Positions 45,541 to 55,057 of a stretch of DNA of 64,000 bases are shown piece after piece. The notes under the pieces are model-generated. The model did no database searches. It was not told the DNA's origin and saw nothing but the letters and a program-made list of their open reading frames with translations. Made by a program: the position numbers and the translations under genes. The stretch is from positions 310,001 to 374,000 of the forward strand of contig CAYFPL010000003.1 of assembly GCA_964344935.1 (NCBI GenBank), read 5' to 3'. Within the stretch, counting starts at the first letter, position 1. Each line of letters starts with the position of its first letter. The stretch is from GCA-2731375 sp964344935 (GTDB lineage Bacteria; Pseudomonadota; Alphaproteobacteria; GCA-2731375).

Positions 45541-46473
45541 CTATTCGAACAGGGACGAAACCGAGGTTTCCTCGCTGATCCGCCGGATCGCTTCGCCTAG
45601 CAACGGCGCGATGGGGATGGAGCGGATGTTGTGAGCCACCCGCATGGCTTCGGTAGCGGCAATGGAATCCGTCACCGAGAGATGTTCCAGGGCGGAAGAG
45701 GTGACCCGCGCCACGGCGCCGCCCGAAAGCACGCCGTGGGTGACGTAGGCGAAGACCCGCGTCGCGCCGGCGTTCTTCAAAGCTTCCGCCGCATTGCACA
45801 ATGTACCAGCGGAATCGACGATATCGTCCACCAAAACGCAGGTACGGCCGTCCACATCGCCGATAATGTTCATGACTTCCGACATTCCAGCCCGTTCCCG
45901 CCGTTTGTCGACGATCGCCAGATCGGCGCTCAGCCGTTTCGCCAGGGCCCGGGTACGCACCACGCCACCGGTATCGGGGGAAACCATGACCAACTTCTCG
46001 TCGCCGCAATGCTCGGCGATCTCCCGGGTGAAGACCGGCCCGGCGAACAGATTGTCTGTCGGGATATCGAAAAAACCCTGGATCTGGCCGGCATGCAGAT
46101 CAAGGGTTAGGACCCTATCGGCGCCGGCGGTGGTGATCAGATTGGCTACAAGCTTGGCCGAGATCGGCGTGCGCGGGCCGGGTTTTCGGTCCTGGCGGGC
46201 ATAGCCAAAATAAGGCAGGACGGCAGTGATGCGCCGGGCCGAGGCGCGGCGCAAGGCATCGATGCAGACCAGCAGTTCCATCAGGTTGTCGTTGGCGGGC
46301 GACGAGGTAGATTGGATAATGAACACATCCTCGCCGCGGACGTTTTCGTGAATCTCAACGAACACTTCCATATCCGAAAAGCGCCGCACATCCGCATTGG
46401 TCAGGGGCGTTTCAAGATAGGCGGCGATGGCTTCAGACAGGGGCCGGTTACTGTTTCCTGAAAGCAATTTCAT
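45541..46473 (-). CDS. prs: Ribose-phosphate pyrophosphokinase
   Basis: A 310-residue PRPP synthetase, making PRPP from ribose-5-phosphate and ATP for nucleotide, histidine and tryptophan synthesis. Motifs: GNSNRPLSEAIA at the N-terminus, YFGYARQDRKPGPR (ATP flexible loop), DLHAGQIQGFFDIPTDNL, and the PRPP loop CVLVDDIVDSAGTL. It is 187 bases upstream of rplY on the same strand; I saw no strong terminator in that gap. Confidence 0.97.
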   Translation of the reverse strand: MKLLSGNSNRPLSEAIAAYLETPLTNADVRRFSDMEVFVEIHENVRGEDVFIIQSTSSPANDNLMELLVCIDALRRASARRITAVLPYFGYARQDRKPGPRTPISAKLVANLITTAGADRVLTLDLHAGQIQGFFDIPTDNLFAGPVFTREIAEHCGDEKLVMVSPDTGGVVRTRALAKRLSADLAIVDKRRERAGMSEVMNIIGDVDGRTCVLVDDIVDSAGTLCNAAEALKNAGATRVFAYVTHGVLSGGAVARVTSSALEHLSVTDSIAATEAMRVAHNIRSIPIAPLLGEAIRRISEETSVSSLFE

Positions 46474-46596
46474 GGCGCTTGGCGACCTCCCCGCAGCGTC
46501 AACCCTTTACAAGCCCGCACGGCAGGATGTGCGTCGGCAGAAGCGAGTCATAATCAATCGGAACCCGGGCTGCAAATAATGTAATGTGCCGCCGCC

Positions 46597-47373
46597 CTAA
46601 CGATGCTTGAACTGCGCGGTACGCTTCTCAACAAAGGCGGCCATGCCTTCCGCCTTGTCTTCGGTCGAGAAGGTGGAATGGAACATCCGGCGTTCGAATC
46701 GGACACCTTCGGCAAGGGTGCTTTCATAGGCCCGGTTGACGCATTCCTTGGCAATCATCACCACCGGCTGGGACAGTTTGCAGATTTTTTCAGCCACCGC
46801 CATGGCCTCTTCCATCAAATTGTCCAATTCCACGACACGGCTGGCGAGGCCGGCGCGCTCAGCTTCTTCCGCCGACATCATATGTCCGGTCAGCACCATT
46901 TCCATGGCCTTGGATTTGCCGATGAAGCGGGTTAGGCGCTGGGTGCCGCCAGCGCCCGGTATGATGCCCAGATTGATCTCTGGCTGGCCGAACTTGGCAT
47001 TGTCGGCAGCGATGACAATGTCGCACATCATGGCCATTTCGCAGCCGCCCCCCAGGGCGAAACCGGCGACGGCGGCAATGATCGGTTTGCGACACTGGCT
47101 GACCCGTTCCCAGTTCTTGGTGATGAAATCCTCGCGATAGACATCCATGTAGGATTTGGGCGCCATTTCCGTGATATCGGCGCCCGCGGCAAAGGCTTTG
47201 GAACTGCCGGTGAGAATGATGCAGCCGATCGCATCGTCCGCCTCGAAGGCATCCAGGGCCTGGCCTAGTTCGCCGACAAGTTCCGAATTCAAGGCATTCA
47301 AGGCCTCGGGCCGATCAAGGGTAATGATGCCCACGCCGCCCTTGGTATCCACCAGGATATTGTCATATGCCAT
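46597..47373 (-). CDS. Enoyl-CoA hydratase
   Basis: A 258-residue crotonase close to mitochondrial short-chain enoyl-CoA hydratase (ECHS1) in pattern. Both catalytic glutamates are present, in LGGGCEMAMMCDI and FGQPEINLGIIPGAGGTQRL, and the oxyanion loop is AAGADITEM. It is the most canonical of the four crotonases in this window and is probably the general short-chain enzyme of beta-oxidation. It stands alone on the minus strand. Confidence 0.95.
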   Translation of the reverse strand: MAYDNILVDTKGGVGIITLDRPEALNALNSELVGELGQALDAFEADDAIGCIILTGSSKAFAAGADITEMAPKSYMDVYREDFITKNWERVSQCRKPIIAAVAGFALGGGCEMAMMCDIVIAADNAKFGQPEINLGIIPGAGGTQRLTRFIGKSKAMEMVLTGHMMSAEEAERAGLASRVVELDNLMEEAMAVAEKICKLSQPVVMIAKECVNRAYESTLAEGVRFERRMFHSTFSTEDKAEGMAAFVEKRTAQFKHR

Positions 47374-47444
47374 GAGCCCGTCTCCTCACTCTGATTGCCG
47401 ATGCTGTGGTTGTCGATGTTTCGCCGCCCGTCTGGGCCGTCGCA

Positions 47445-47819
47445 CTACTCGTTTCCAGGCGCAATAGCAAAGCGCACGGTCAGATTGGAGTCATTTTTTT
47501 CCACGACGATGCGCAATGTTTCGCCGTCACGGGCAAAATGTCCATGTCCCAGGCGCCGCCAGCCAAGTTGGGGCAGGGTTTCATCGTAGAATTGCCACAG
47601 CGCCGGCTCGCTTGCATTGCCGGTGGCGGCCGCCTTGATGAGGCGGCCATCGGGCTTGTCGAAAATCAGGGCGGCGTCCTCGACTTCCCGCAGTCCAGGC
47701 ATCAGCGGCAAATCCGTAACGCCGGCCAGGAAGCGCTCCCCGCCCATGACGAACCGGGCCGGCAGCAGCATCCATCCGCCAAATAGGCAGCCCGCCAACA
47801 GGTTTCTTCTCCCAACCAT
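47445..47819 (-). CDS. Conserved exported protein of unknown function
   Basis: A 124-residue protein. The N-terminus, GRRNLLAGCLFGGWMLLPA, is a signal sequence with a twin-arginine-like RRNLLAG, so Tat export is possible. The mature part (MPGLREVEDAALIFDKPDGR, FYDETLPQLGWR) fits a short alphaproteobacterial family without known role. It is divergent from the ankyrin gene at 47910 and lies 71 bases before the ech gene on the same strand. Confidence 0.72.
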   Translation of the reverse strand: MVGRRNLLAGCLFGGWMLLPARFVMGGERFLAGVTDLPLMPGLREVEDAALIFDKPDGRLIKAAATGNASEPALWQFYDETLPQLGWRRLGHGHFARDGETLRIVVEKNDSNLTVRFAIAPGNE

Positions 47820-47909
47820 GGCGGTAATCTAGCACAATCGGTTAGTATGAAATATCCAGCCCCAATCGCTGGTGATGATTTTGTGTTGTATGTGCCGCAG
47901 TCGTTTCCA

Positions 47910-48470
47910 ATGAAGAACGCCAAAGCCTCCATTTTTGTCCTACTGATTTGCCTGGTTCTATTTCCAGGATTTGCGGCCGCTCAGGTCCTTGGCCCCGATC
48001 CCCTGTTCGATGCGGCCGAAAGGGGCAATCTGGCGGACGCGCAAAAGGCGATCCTGGCGGGCTCCTCGGCCAACGTGCGCGGTGGCGACCGTTTGACAGC
48101 GTTGATCGTCGCAGCCCGCATCGGTGCCATTGATGTGGTGGAATTGCTGCTATCCCACGGCGCCCACACGGACTTGGTGGAGGATGAAGGCAATACCGCC
48201 TTGATCCACGCTGCCATCAACGATCATGACGAAATCATCGAAATATTGCTCGAAGCCGGTGCCGCCGTCGATCACGCCAACAAACAGGGCGAGACCGCAT
48301 TGATGCGGGCCGCGGGTGCCGGCAGCGATTTTGCCGTCAACGCGCTGCTCTCGGCCGGAGCGGATGCCACGCTGACGGACTTCACCGGTCGAACGGCGCT
48401 GGATTTAGCCCAGGAGCAGCGTCGCAACCAAGTCATCGCCACGTTCCGAAGGGCGGGTATCAGCCGCTAA
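47910..48470 (+). CDS. Exported ankyrin-repeat protein
   Basis: A 186-residue protein with signal peptide (MKNAKASIFVLLICLVLFPG, cleavage probably after AAA) and about four ankyrin repeats: DPLFDAAERGNLADAQKAI, TALIVAARIGAIDVVELLL, TALIHAAINDHDEIIEILL and TALMRAAGAGSDFAVNALL. It is expected in the periplasm as a protein-binding module. ATG 47910 begins the signal peptide; an earlier in-frame ATG at 47847 would bury it. The 3' end overlaps rlmN by 11 bases. Confidence 0.85.
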   Translation: MKNAKASIFVLLICLVLFPGFAAAQVLGPDPLFDAAERGNLADAQKAILAGSSANVRGGDRLTALIVAARIGAIDVVELLLSHGAHTDLVEDEGNTALIHAAINDHDEIIEILLEAGAAVDHANKQGETALMRAAGAGSDFAVNALLSAGADATLTDFTGRTALDLAQEQRRNQVIATFRRAGISR

Positions 48471-49584
48471 CGGCAGAGCGACGTTTCTTTTCGCTGTCGG
48501 ATTTCAACTGGCCGCATGCAGCCATGATGTCCCGGCCCCGAGGCGTTCGAATGGGCGCCGAATAGCCGGCGTCGTTCAATAGATTGGCGAAGCGGCGAAT
48601 GCGGTTGTTGGAGCTGCATTCATAGGGCGCGCCAGGCCATGGGTTGAAAGGGATCAGGTTAATCTTTGCGGGCAGGCCGTGTAGCAGGCGCACCAGTTCG
48701 CGGGCATCCTCCAGGCTGTCATTGACTTCCTGCAACATGACGTATTCGAAGGTGATGCGCCGGGCATTGTTGGCGGAGGGGTATTCGCGGCAGGCGCGCA
48801 TCAACTCGGCGATGGGATAGCGTCGGTTCAACGGCACCAGTACGTCGCGCACGTCGTCCCGCACCGCATGCAACGAAACCGCCAGATTGACACGCAATTC
48901 CCGACCGCATCGTTCCATGGCCGGCACCAGGCCTGCGGTCGACAACGTGATGGCCCGTCGGGAAAGGGCAATGCCGTCACTGTCCATGACAATTTGCAGT
49001 GCCTGGGCCACGTTGTCATAGTTCAGCAGGGGTTCGCCCATGCCCATCATGACGATGGTGGAAATCTTCCGTCGCCCATCGTCCCTCGGCCAGTCGTCCA
49101 ATTGGTCGCGGGCCAGCATGAACTGGCCCAGGATTTCCCCCGCCGTCAGATTGCGCACCATGGGCATTGTGCCGGTGTGGCAGAAACGGCAATTTAGAGT
49201 GCAACCCACCTGAGAGGACATGCACAGGGCGCCATGATCCTCGTCCGGGATATACACCATCTCGATCTCGTTGCCGTCGGCCAGGCGGAGGAGCCATTTT
49301 ATGGTGCCGTCGGTAGAGGTCTGCTGGGTCGCGATCCCGGGCCGTGCCACGTTGAAGTTGTCTTGAAGATGCTGGCGTAATTCCTTGCCCAGATCGGTCA
49401 TCGTGTCGAAATCGGACGCGCCCCGGTTGTAGATCCATTTCCAAAGCTGACCCACCCGCATTTTCTGCTGCCGCTCCGGCACGTCCAGGCCAGCCACCGC
49501 CGCCGTCAATTCCGGGCGGGTCATGCCTACCAGGGACGGTATTTCATCCCCGCTGTCGCGGGCGGTGGCGGTCAGTTGGCTCAT
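48460..49584 (-). CDS. rlmN: Dual-specificity 23S rRNA/tRNA C2-adenosine methyltransferase RlmN
   Basis: A 374-residue radical SAM methylase acting on A2503 of 23S rRNA and A37 of some tRNAs. The radical SAM cysteines are in GCTLNCRFCHTGTMP, the first methyl-carrying region is near MAACGQL at the C-terminus, and MGMGEPLLNYDNV and PFNPWPGAPYE are standard RlmN blocks. The ATG overlaps the ialB stop by four bases. Confidence 0.97.
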   Translation of the reverse strand: MSQLTATARDSGDEIPSLVGMTRPELTAAVAGLDVPERQQKMRVGQLWKWIYNRGASDFDTMTDLGKELRQHLQDNFNVARPGIATQQTSTDGTIKWLLRLADGNEIEMVYIPDEDHGALCMSSQVGCTLNCRFCHTGTMPMVRNLTAGEILGQFMLARDQLDDWPRDDGRRKISTIVMMGMGEPLLNYDNVAQALQIVMDSDGIALSRRAITLSTAGLVPAMERCGRELRVNLAVSLHAVRDDVRDVLVPLNRRYPIAELMRACREYPSANNARRITFEYVMLQEVNDSLEDARELVRLLHGLPAKINLIPFNPWPGAPYECSSNNRIRRFANLLNDAGYSAPIRTPRGRDIMAACGQLKSDSEKKRRSAVSG

Positions 49585-50099
49585 TTGACTTTACAGGCCC
49601 GGTTGATGGCCTTGTGGGCGCGGGTAAAGCCCTTCAGGGAATATGTGTCGGTCGTATTGGTGCCCCGCTTCGAGGTGCCCTTGATGATCATCTTGCGGCC
49701 CGCCCGCATGGCGGACACCAGCGTCGCCTCTGTTTTGGGCTTTTCCACCCAGGCGGTGTCGTCGACGGTGTAGAGCTTGAACGTCTTGCCGTCCACGTCC
49801 ACCGTTACCGTACTGCCGGGCTTCAGTGGATATCCAACATAGACCCCCACCTCGCCCTTGATCTTTTTGTAGGGGCGATGGGTCACCAGTACCCAGATGG
49901 GATCACGCCTGACGTTGGTGGGTTTGCTGTCGTTCGGCTGGCCGGCCATATAGCAAGCCCGTCCCTTGCCCTCCTTCAAAGAAAAGGCGCCCCAGGCGCC
50001 GGGATTTTTTAACAGGCTTTTCGGCTTGGCCGCCTGGGCCGTGCCGCAAAGGGAAAACATGGCCGCCACGGCGGCGAGAATCAGAATGGTCCTTTTCAT
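49581..50099 (-). CDS. Invasion-associated locus B (IalB) family protein
   Basis: A 172-residue periplasmic protein. A clear signal peptide (MKRTILILAAVAAMFSLCG, cleavage probably after AQA) precedes the IalB domain, with GAWGAFSLKEGKGRACYMAG, RRDPIWVLVTHRP, and YTVDDTAWVEKP. Despite the name, inherited from Bartonella, the family is widespread in free-living alphaproteobacteria and its role is unclear. I chose ATG 50099; the open frame extends to 50315 but with non-protein-like sequence. It is the first gene of the ialB-rlmN pair. Confidence 0.9.
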   Translation of the reverse strand: MKRTILILAAVAAMFSLCGTAQAAKPKSLLKNPGAWGAFSLKEGKGRACYMAGQPNDSKPTNVRRDPIWVLVTHRPYKKIKGEVGVYVGYPLKPGSTVTVDVDGKTFKLYTVDDTAWVEKPKTEATLVSAMRAGRKMIIKGTSKRGTNTTDTYSLKGFTRAHKAINRACKVK

Positions 50100-50164
50100 A
50101 GCGACAACATAAGGCCCGGCCCCGGCATTTTCCAGATCAAGCTCTGTGGCTTGGGCGCGAATTG

Positions 50165-50689
50165 CTATTTCTTCCGGAACTTCTGCGCGCCCTGCACATG
50201 CGGTGTTGCCGGCTCCCCCGGATTGCGGCTGAAAACGGCGCGCTGGCCGAAGCGGCCCAGGGAGACGGCACGGTCGTACATCACGATGGCACCGGCAGTG
50301 GCGACGTTTATGCAAAACGCGGTAGGGATTTTGATGACATGGTCGCAGCGCGCCAGCATAGCGGGCGAGAGGCTGCCTTTCTCGGGACCCAGAACATAGG
50401 CGGCACGGATCGGATGCTTAAAGGTCGGCAGATCAACCGCGCCGTCGATCAGTTCGATGCCCACCAGTTGGCAGCGGTCGGGCAACAGCATGCTGTCCAC
50501 GTCGTCGAATTCGTAATAGGGCAACTGGTGGGTCGATTGCGAGGTATCGGAAGGGGCTTGACGTTGAGAATAAGTGCCGGCCACGGTGAACAGGAATCCG
50601 GCCCCGAATGCCTGGGCAGATCGGAACAGATTGCCCGCGTTCATAGGCTTGCTTAACCGTTCCACGCCGATGCCGAAATAGCCGCGCAT
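50165..50689 (-). CDS. TrmH/SpoU family RNA 2'-O-methyltransferase
   Basis: A 174-residue SPOUT-class methylase. Motif 1 is NAGNLFRSAQAFGA, motif 2 AYVLGPEKGSLSP, and motif 3 INVATAGAIVMYDR; together they form the knotted SAM site. It probably methylates a tRNA or rRNA ribose. The start could be ATG 50689 (MRGYFGIGVE, usual for this group) or GTG 50704. Divergent from the MDR gene at 50807. Confidence 0.88.
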   Translation of the reverse strand: MRGYFGIGVERLSKPMNAGNLFRSAQAFGAGFLFTVAGTYSQRQAPSDTSQSTHQLPYYEFDDVDSMLLPDRCQLVGIELIDGAVDLPTFKHPIRAAYVLGPEKGSLSPAMLARCDHVIKIPTAFCINVATAGAIVMYDRAVSLGRFGQRAVFSRNPGEPATPHVQGAQKFRKK

Positions 50690-50806
50690 ATCCGTCTCAT
50701 CCACTGATTCACAGTAAGATTAACGCCTATGGGCGACAAACGCCCACGCTTTGTGTTAATTCCCGAAGCAGATCGAAAAACGTTCGAAAATATGGGGAAA
50801 CCGACC

Positions 50807-51784
50807 ATGAAAGCGATGTTGTGTAAGGAAAACGGCCCGATCGAAAGTCTGGTGCTGGAGGATTTCGAACTGCCGCCTCCCGGCGAGGGCGAAGTGCGGA
50901 TCCGGGTCCGCTGCGCCGGGGTCAACTTCCCCGACATCCTGATCACCGAAGGCAAATACCAGTTCAAGCCTGAACATCCCTTTCCCCCGGGCTCCGAATG
51001 CGCCGGCGATGTTCTGGCCGTCGGCCCCGGCGTCACCGATTTCAAGCCCGGCGACAGGGTCATTGCCTTGACCGGCCACGGCGCCTTCGCCGAAGAAGTC
51101 AACGCCCGGGCCATCAAGTGCCTGCATCTGCCGGAAGACATCAGCTACGAACTGGGCTCTGCCTTCGTCCTCACCTACGGCACCTCAGCCTACGCATTGA
51201 TGCAGATGGGCAAGCTAGCCAAGGACGAATGGCTGTTGGTACATGGTGCGGCGGGCGGCGTCGGCATCTCGGCTGTGGAGATCGGCAAGGCCATGGGCGC
51301 AAAGGTGATCGGCACCGGCAGTAGTGATGAAAAGCTGCAGGTAGTGACAGAACATGGCGCCGATCATGTCATCAATTATTCGAACGGCCCCTTCAAGGAT
51401 AAGGTGAAGGAGATCTGTGGCGGCGCTGGTGCGGACGTGATCTATGATCCCGTCGGCGGTGACGTTTTTGACGAGTCCTTGCGCTGCATAAATTGGGACG
51501 GACGTCTGCTAGTGATCGGATTCGCATCGGGCCGAATTCCGGCGGCGCCGGCAAATCTGGCGCTGTTGAAGAACTGCTCCATTGTCGGGGTGTTCTGGGG
51601 CGCCTGGACAGAGCGCAATCCCGACCTGCATCGCAAGAACATGGATATCATGTTTCAATGGCTGCGGGAGGGAAAACTGCGGCCTAACATCTCCCACCGC
51701 TTCCCCCTTGCGGAAGTGCCGGCGGCATTGAATGTACTGGTGGAGCGCAAGGTGGTGGGCAAGGCCGTGGTGCTGGTAGACTAG
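50807..51784 (+). CDS. NADPH:quinone oxidoreductase family MDR protein
   Basis: A 325-residue zinc-free MDR enzyme. It contains CAGVNFPDILITEGKYQ, HGAAGGVGISAVEIGKAMGA (the canonical nucleotide loop) and DPVGGDVFDESLRCI. It is a close paralogue of the protein at 851-1846. I chose ATG 50807, with GGGGA 8 bases upstream; an in-frame ATG at 50729 gives an atypical leader. Substrate unknown; members reduce quinones or enoyl-CoA-like compounds. Confidence 0.9.
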   Translation: MKAMLCKENGPIESLVLEDFELPPPGEGEVRIRVRCAGVNFPDILITEGKYQFKPEHPFPPGSECAGDVLAVGPGVTDFKPGDRVIALTGHGAFAEEVNARAIKCLHLPEDISYELGSAFVLTYGTSAYALMQMGKLAKDEWLLVHGAAGGVGISAVEIGKAMGAKVIGTGSSDEKLQVVTEHGADHVINYSNGPFKDKVKEICGGAGADVIYDPVGGDVFDESLRCINWDGRLLVIGFASGRIPAAPANLALLKNCSIVGVFWGAWTERNPDLHRKNMDIMFQWLREGKLRPNISHRFPLAEVPAALNVLVERKVVGKAVVLVD

Positions 51785-51797
51785 GACCAAACTGGGC

Positions 51798-53039
51798 ATG
51801 TCCGATGACGAGGCCGTTCGCCGCCAGTACGAGGACTTTCCCTATCCGGCCCGCGATCCCGAGGATGAACGCCAACGCCTGATTACCGGTTCGCCCAGCC
51901 ATATTCTGGAGATCGAGCATTTTGTCCTGGCCGGCGGCCGGGCCGGGGATTTGCGGGCTCTAGTGGCGGGTGGCGGTACCGGCGACGGTGCCATCATGCT
52001 GGCTCAGCAATTGTCTGACAGGGGCGCGGGTTCGGTGACCTATCTGGATGCCTCCGCGGCGTCCCTGGCCATCGCGGAAGAGCGTGCGAAGGTGCGTTGC
52101 CTAGGCAACATCAGTTTTCATCAGGGCGACATATTGGCGTTGCCTGAAAGGGGCTGGGCGCCGTTCGACTACATCGATTGCTGCGGTGTCTTGCACCATC
52201 TGGCCGAACCCGCGGCGGGCCTGGCCGCCTTATCCGAGGTGCTGGCGCCGGGCGGCGGCATGGGCCTGATGCTCTATGGCGAATTGGGCCGCGTCGGCGT
52301 CTATCCGGCTCAGCGGGCCATCGCGCGATTGGCCGGGGACGGGCCGGCAAAGGACCGTCTGGCCCTGGGCCGACGTTTGGTGGCCAGCCTGCCGGACGGC
52401 AACTGGCTCAAGCGCAACGATTATCTGGCCGATCACCTGGCAGGCGATGATGCGGGCTTCTACGATCTGCTGCTGCATAGCCGGGATCGGGCCTATCTGG
52501 TCGGCGAAATCGCGGAATTGCTGGCGGCTGCCGACCTGCGTATCAGTGGCTTTCTGCCCCCTGGCGCCTACGCGCCCGAAACCTACCTGGACGATGCGGA
52601 CTTGATCGAACGGGCCGCCGGGCTGCCCCAAATCGAGCGCTGGGCCTTGGCGGAGGAGCTTTCAGGCGCAATGAAGACCCATGTTTTCTATGCAGTGGGA
52701 AACTCCGATGAAGACAGGGGCGAGGCTCGCGGCTTCGAACCCCATATGGTACCGGTGTTGCGTGAGATGAAGCCGGATCGGTTGGCGGCCAGTCTGTCGA
52801 AATCGCCGCGCCTCAGCGCCACGCTAGGCGGCATCGCAAAACAATACGAGGTACCGGCGGGTGCAGGGGAGATCATTGCCCAGATCGACGGTAAACGGAA
52901 CTTGCGCCAAATCCACGGCCGCCTGCGGGCAAAAGGGGCAAGAATGAGCTGGCCCGAATTCCAGGCATCGTTTGGCGCCTTGTATGACGTTCTTCATTGT
53001 CTGAACCTTCTGCTGCTTGCCGGCGCCGTGGTAGATTAG
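51798..53039 (+). CDS. Class I SAM-dependent methyltransferase
   Basis: A 413-residue protein. The N-terminal part begins RRQYEDFPYPARDPEDE, a pattern seen in protein/small-molecule methylases; the SAM loop is VAGGGTGDGAIMLA, and FDYIDCCGVLHHLAEP is motif II-III. The C-terminal 120 residues form a separate helical part with IIAQIDGKRNLRQIHGRL, similar to a PqqD/winged-helix-like segment. The substrate is unknown. It lies 13 bases after the MDR gene and 7 before the antiporter gene. Confidence 0.85.
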   Translation: MSDDEAVRRQYEDFPYPARDPEDERQRLITGSPSHILEIEHFVLAGGRAGDLRALVAGGGTGDGAIMLAQQLSDRGAGSVTYLDASAASLAIAEERAKVRCLGNISFHQGDILALPERGWAPFDYIDCCGVLHHLAEPAAGLAALSEVLAPGGGMGLMLYGELGRVGVYPAQRAIARLAGDGPAKDRLALGRRLVASLPDGNWLKRNDYLADHLAGDDAGFYDLLLHSRDRAYLVGEIAELLAAADLRISGFLPPGAYAPETYLDDADLIERAAGLPQIERWALAEELSGAMKTHVFYAVGNSDEDRGEARGFEPHMVPVLREMKPDRLAASLSKSPRLSATLGGIAKQYEVPAGAGEIIAQIDGKRNLRQIHGRLRAKGARMSWPEFQASFGALYDVLHCLNLLLLAGAVVD

Positions 53040-53046
53040 GCCTCAG

Positions 53047-54402
53047 ATGCACACGGATGGACTCTTCGAAATTGCTCTGCTGGCGGCGGGCGCTCTAATT
53101 CTCGGGTTGGTACTGCAGCGACTGCGTCAGCCCGCCATCGTCGGCTATATCGTTGCCGGCGTGGTCCTCGGCCCGTCGGGCTTCGATTTGTTTCCCAACC
53201 GGGGCCCCATCGAAACCCTGGCGGAACTGGGTGTGCTGCTGCTTCTGTTCGTTATCGGTATGGAGCTGTCCCTGCGTGCCTTCCGCCGGGTCCTGCGTCT
53301 CGCCGTGCTGGGGGCGGGGGCACAGATCCTTCTCTCCATCGCGGCCATGCTGATCGTGGCCAAAGTGTTCGAACGCAGCACGGAAACTGCCATCGTCATG
53401 GGCTTCGTTGTCGCGGTCTCCTCCACCGCCGTGGCTATCAAGCTGTTGGAGGATATCGGCGAGTTGCGCACCGCCGTGGGGCGCACCGCGATTGGTGTGC
53501 TGATCGCCCAGGATCTTGCCATCATTCCCATGCTGTTGATCATCGATGGTCTGGCTGGCGGCACCGGGATTGACGCATCCGGCTATTTCAAGCTTTTCGC
53601 CGCCGTCGCCCTGCTGGCCGCCATGATCGCGCTTTTGACCCGGCGCAGCCGTGTTGGGGTGCCTTTTGCCCATGCCATTCACGGCAACGTGGAATTGGCG
53701 GCGATCACGGCGCTGGCCTATTGCTTCGGCGCGGCGCTGGTTTCCGCCGTCCTGGGCCTTTCGCCGGCCTACGGCGCCTTTCTGGCCGGCCTGTGGATTG
53801 GTAACTCCACGGCCCGGGCGCCCCTGCTGGCCGCCGCCCGCCCCATACAAAGCGTATTGATGATGGTGTTCTTCGTTTCCATTGGCCTGCTGCTTGATGT
53901 CTCCTTCATCTGGGCAAACTTGGCAGAGGTGTTGAGCATTCTCCTCGTGGTGACGGTGCTCAAAACCATGATGAACGTAGGCGTTCTGCGGTTGCTGCGG
54001 GAACCTTGGCCCCGGGCCTGGATTGTCGGTGTTTCTATTGGCCAGATCGGCGAATTCTCCTTTGTCCTGGTCGCCGCAGGGGTGGGCGCGGGCCTGATCC
54101 TGGATACCGGGGGGCGCATCGCCGTCTCGGTCATTGCCCTAAGTTTGATGCTCTCGCCCCTGTGGCTGATCTTCTCCCGCCGTTTGGAACGTCTTGTGGG
54201 AATGAACGTGCAGAGCCTGCGGGAATACCTGGAAAACCTGTTTGCGCCCGAAACGCGCGCGGTGGCGACCATATCCCATTCCGCCCGGACGATTTCGCTG
54301 CAAATGGATGCTGCCGTCAGGAACCGCTTGCGCCGCGAGGTCGGGGACGGCGAAGACGAAGAGGGCAAGGATGCCCGCCTGGAGGACGATGGCAAAAGCT
54401 GA
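53047..54402 (+). CDS. Cation:proton antiporter, CPA2 family (KefB-like)
   Basis: A 451-residue membrane protein with about 12 hydrophobic segments from FEIALLAAGALILGLVLQ to LSLMLSPLWLIF. Typical CPA2 features are the QPAIVGYIVAGVVLGPSG segment and the ion-site region SSTAVAIKLLED with TAIGVLIAQDLAIIP. The C-terminal 70 residues are hydrophilic and acidic, without the TrkA-N domain of full KefB/KefC. It may exchange K+ or Na+ for H+. It overlaps rnhB by 14 bases. Confidence 0.9.
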   Translation: MHTDGLFEIALLAAGALILGLVLQRLRQPAIVGYIVAGVVLGPSGFDLFPNRGPIETLAELGVLLLLFVIGMELSLRAFRRVLRLAVLGAGAQILLSIAAMLIVAKVFERSTETAIVMGFVVAVSSTAVAIKLLEDIGELRTAVGRTAIGVLIAQDLAIIPMLLIIDGLAGGTGIDASGYFKLFAAVALLAAMIALLTRRSRVGVPFAHAIHGNVELAAITALAYCFGAALVSAVLGLSPAYGAFLAGLWIGNSTARAPLLAAARPIQSVLMMVFFVSIGLLLDVSFIWANLAEVLSILLVVTVLKTMMNVGVLRLLREPWPRAWIVGVSIGQIGEFSFVLVAAGVGAGLILDTGGRIAVSVIALSLMLSPLWLIFSRRLERLVGMNVQSLREYLENLFAPETRAVATISHSARTISLQMDAAVRNRLRREVGDGEDEEGKDARLEDDGKS

Positions 54403-55024
54403 GTTCACGGCCGATTACAACCTCGAACGGGCTGCGGCCGACCGCGGTCTCGTGCCCGTCTGCGGCATCGACGAAGCGGGCCGGGGTCCCTGGGCCGGGC
54501 CCGTAGTAGCGGCGGCTGTGATCCTCCAGCCGGAAGATTTGCCTTCCGGTCTCGCGGATTCCAAGACCCTTTCGAAAGAGCGCCGGGAAACGCTGTTCGC
54601 CGAACTCCACGCCAAGGCCTTGATCGGCGTCGGCCGCGCTGAAGTGGCGGAGATCGACCACCTCAATATCCTCGCCGCCACCATGCTGGCCATGCAGCGG
54701 GCGTTGGCCGCCTTGCCTGTGCCACCCAAATATGCCCTGGTCGACGGCAACCGAGCCCCGGAATTGCCTTGTGACGTGCAATGCCTAGTCAAGGGTGATG
54801 CCCGTTGTCTGTCCATCGCCGCTGCCTCCATCATCGCCAAGGTGAGCCGTGATCGGGAAATGGCCGAACTGGCGGTGCGCTATCCCGGCTTCGGCTGGGA
54901 GCGGAACGCCGGCTATGGCACAGCCGAACATCAGGCTGGTTTAGCGCGCCTGGGCCCCAATGAGATGCATCGGCGCAGCTTTGCACCTATTCGAAAGCTT
55001 CTGGAAAATCCTCTAAGCGGCTGA
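54389..55024 (+). CDS. rnhB: Ribonuclease HII
   Basis: A 211-residue RNase HII. It removes ribonucleotides from DNA and RNA-DNA hybrids. The active-site start is CGIDEAGRGPWAGPVVAA (Asp-Glu pair), with ALVDGNR and ASIIAKVSRDREM. ATG 54389 has GGAGG at 54381-54385; an in-frame ATG further upstream lies in the antiporter gene. It is followed by ccrM after 59 bases. Confidence 0.96.
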   Translation: MAKAEFTADYNLERAAADRGLVPVCGIDEAGRGPWAGPVVAAAVILQPEDLPSGLADSKTLSKERRETLFAELHAKALIGVGRAEVAEIDHLNILAATMLAMQRALAALPVPPKYALVDGNRAPELPCDVQCLVKGDARCLSIAAASIIAKVSRDREMAELAVRYPGFGWERNAGYGTAEHQAGLARLGPNEMHRRSFAPIRKLLENPLSG

Positions 55025-55057
55025 CTCCACAAGAAAAAACAAGTTGACGGGCGATTC
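55023..55057 (+). promoter_or_regulatory. Two GANTC sites upstream of ccrM
   Basis: GACTC at 55023-55027 and GATTC at 55053-55057 flank a TTGACG (55044-55049) that could be a -35. No good -10 follows at 16-18 bases (best CAGGAT). In Caulobacter, GANTC sites next to the ccrM promoter allow methylation to feed back on transcription; a similar role here is inference. Confidence 0.5.

Noticed and set aside
46690..46705. tRNA T-loop-like GTTCGAATC
   Set aside because: It lies inside the ech coding sequence with no cloverleaf around it.
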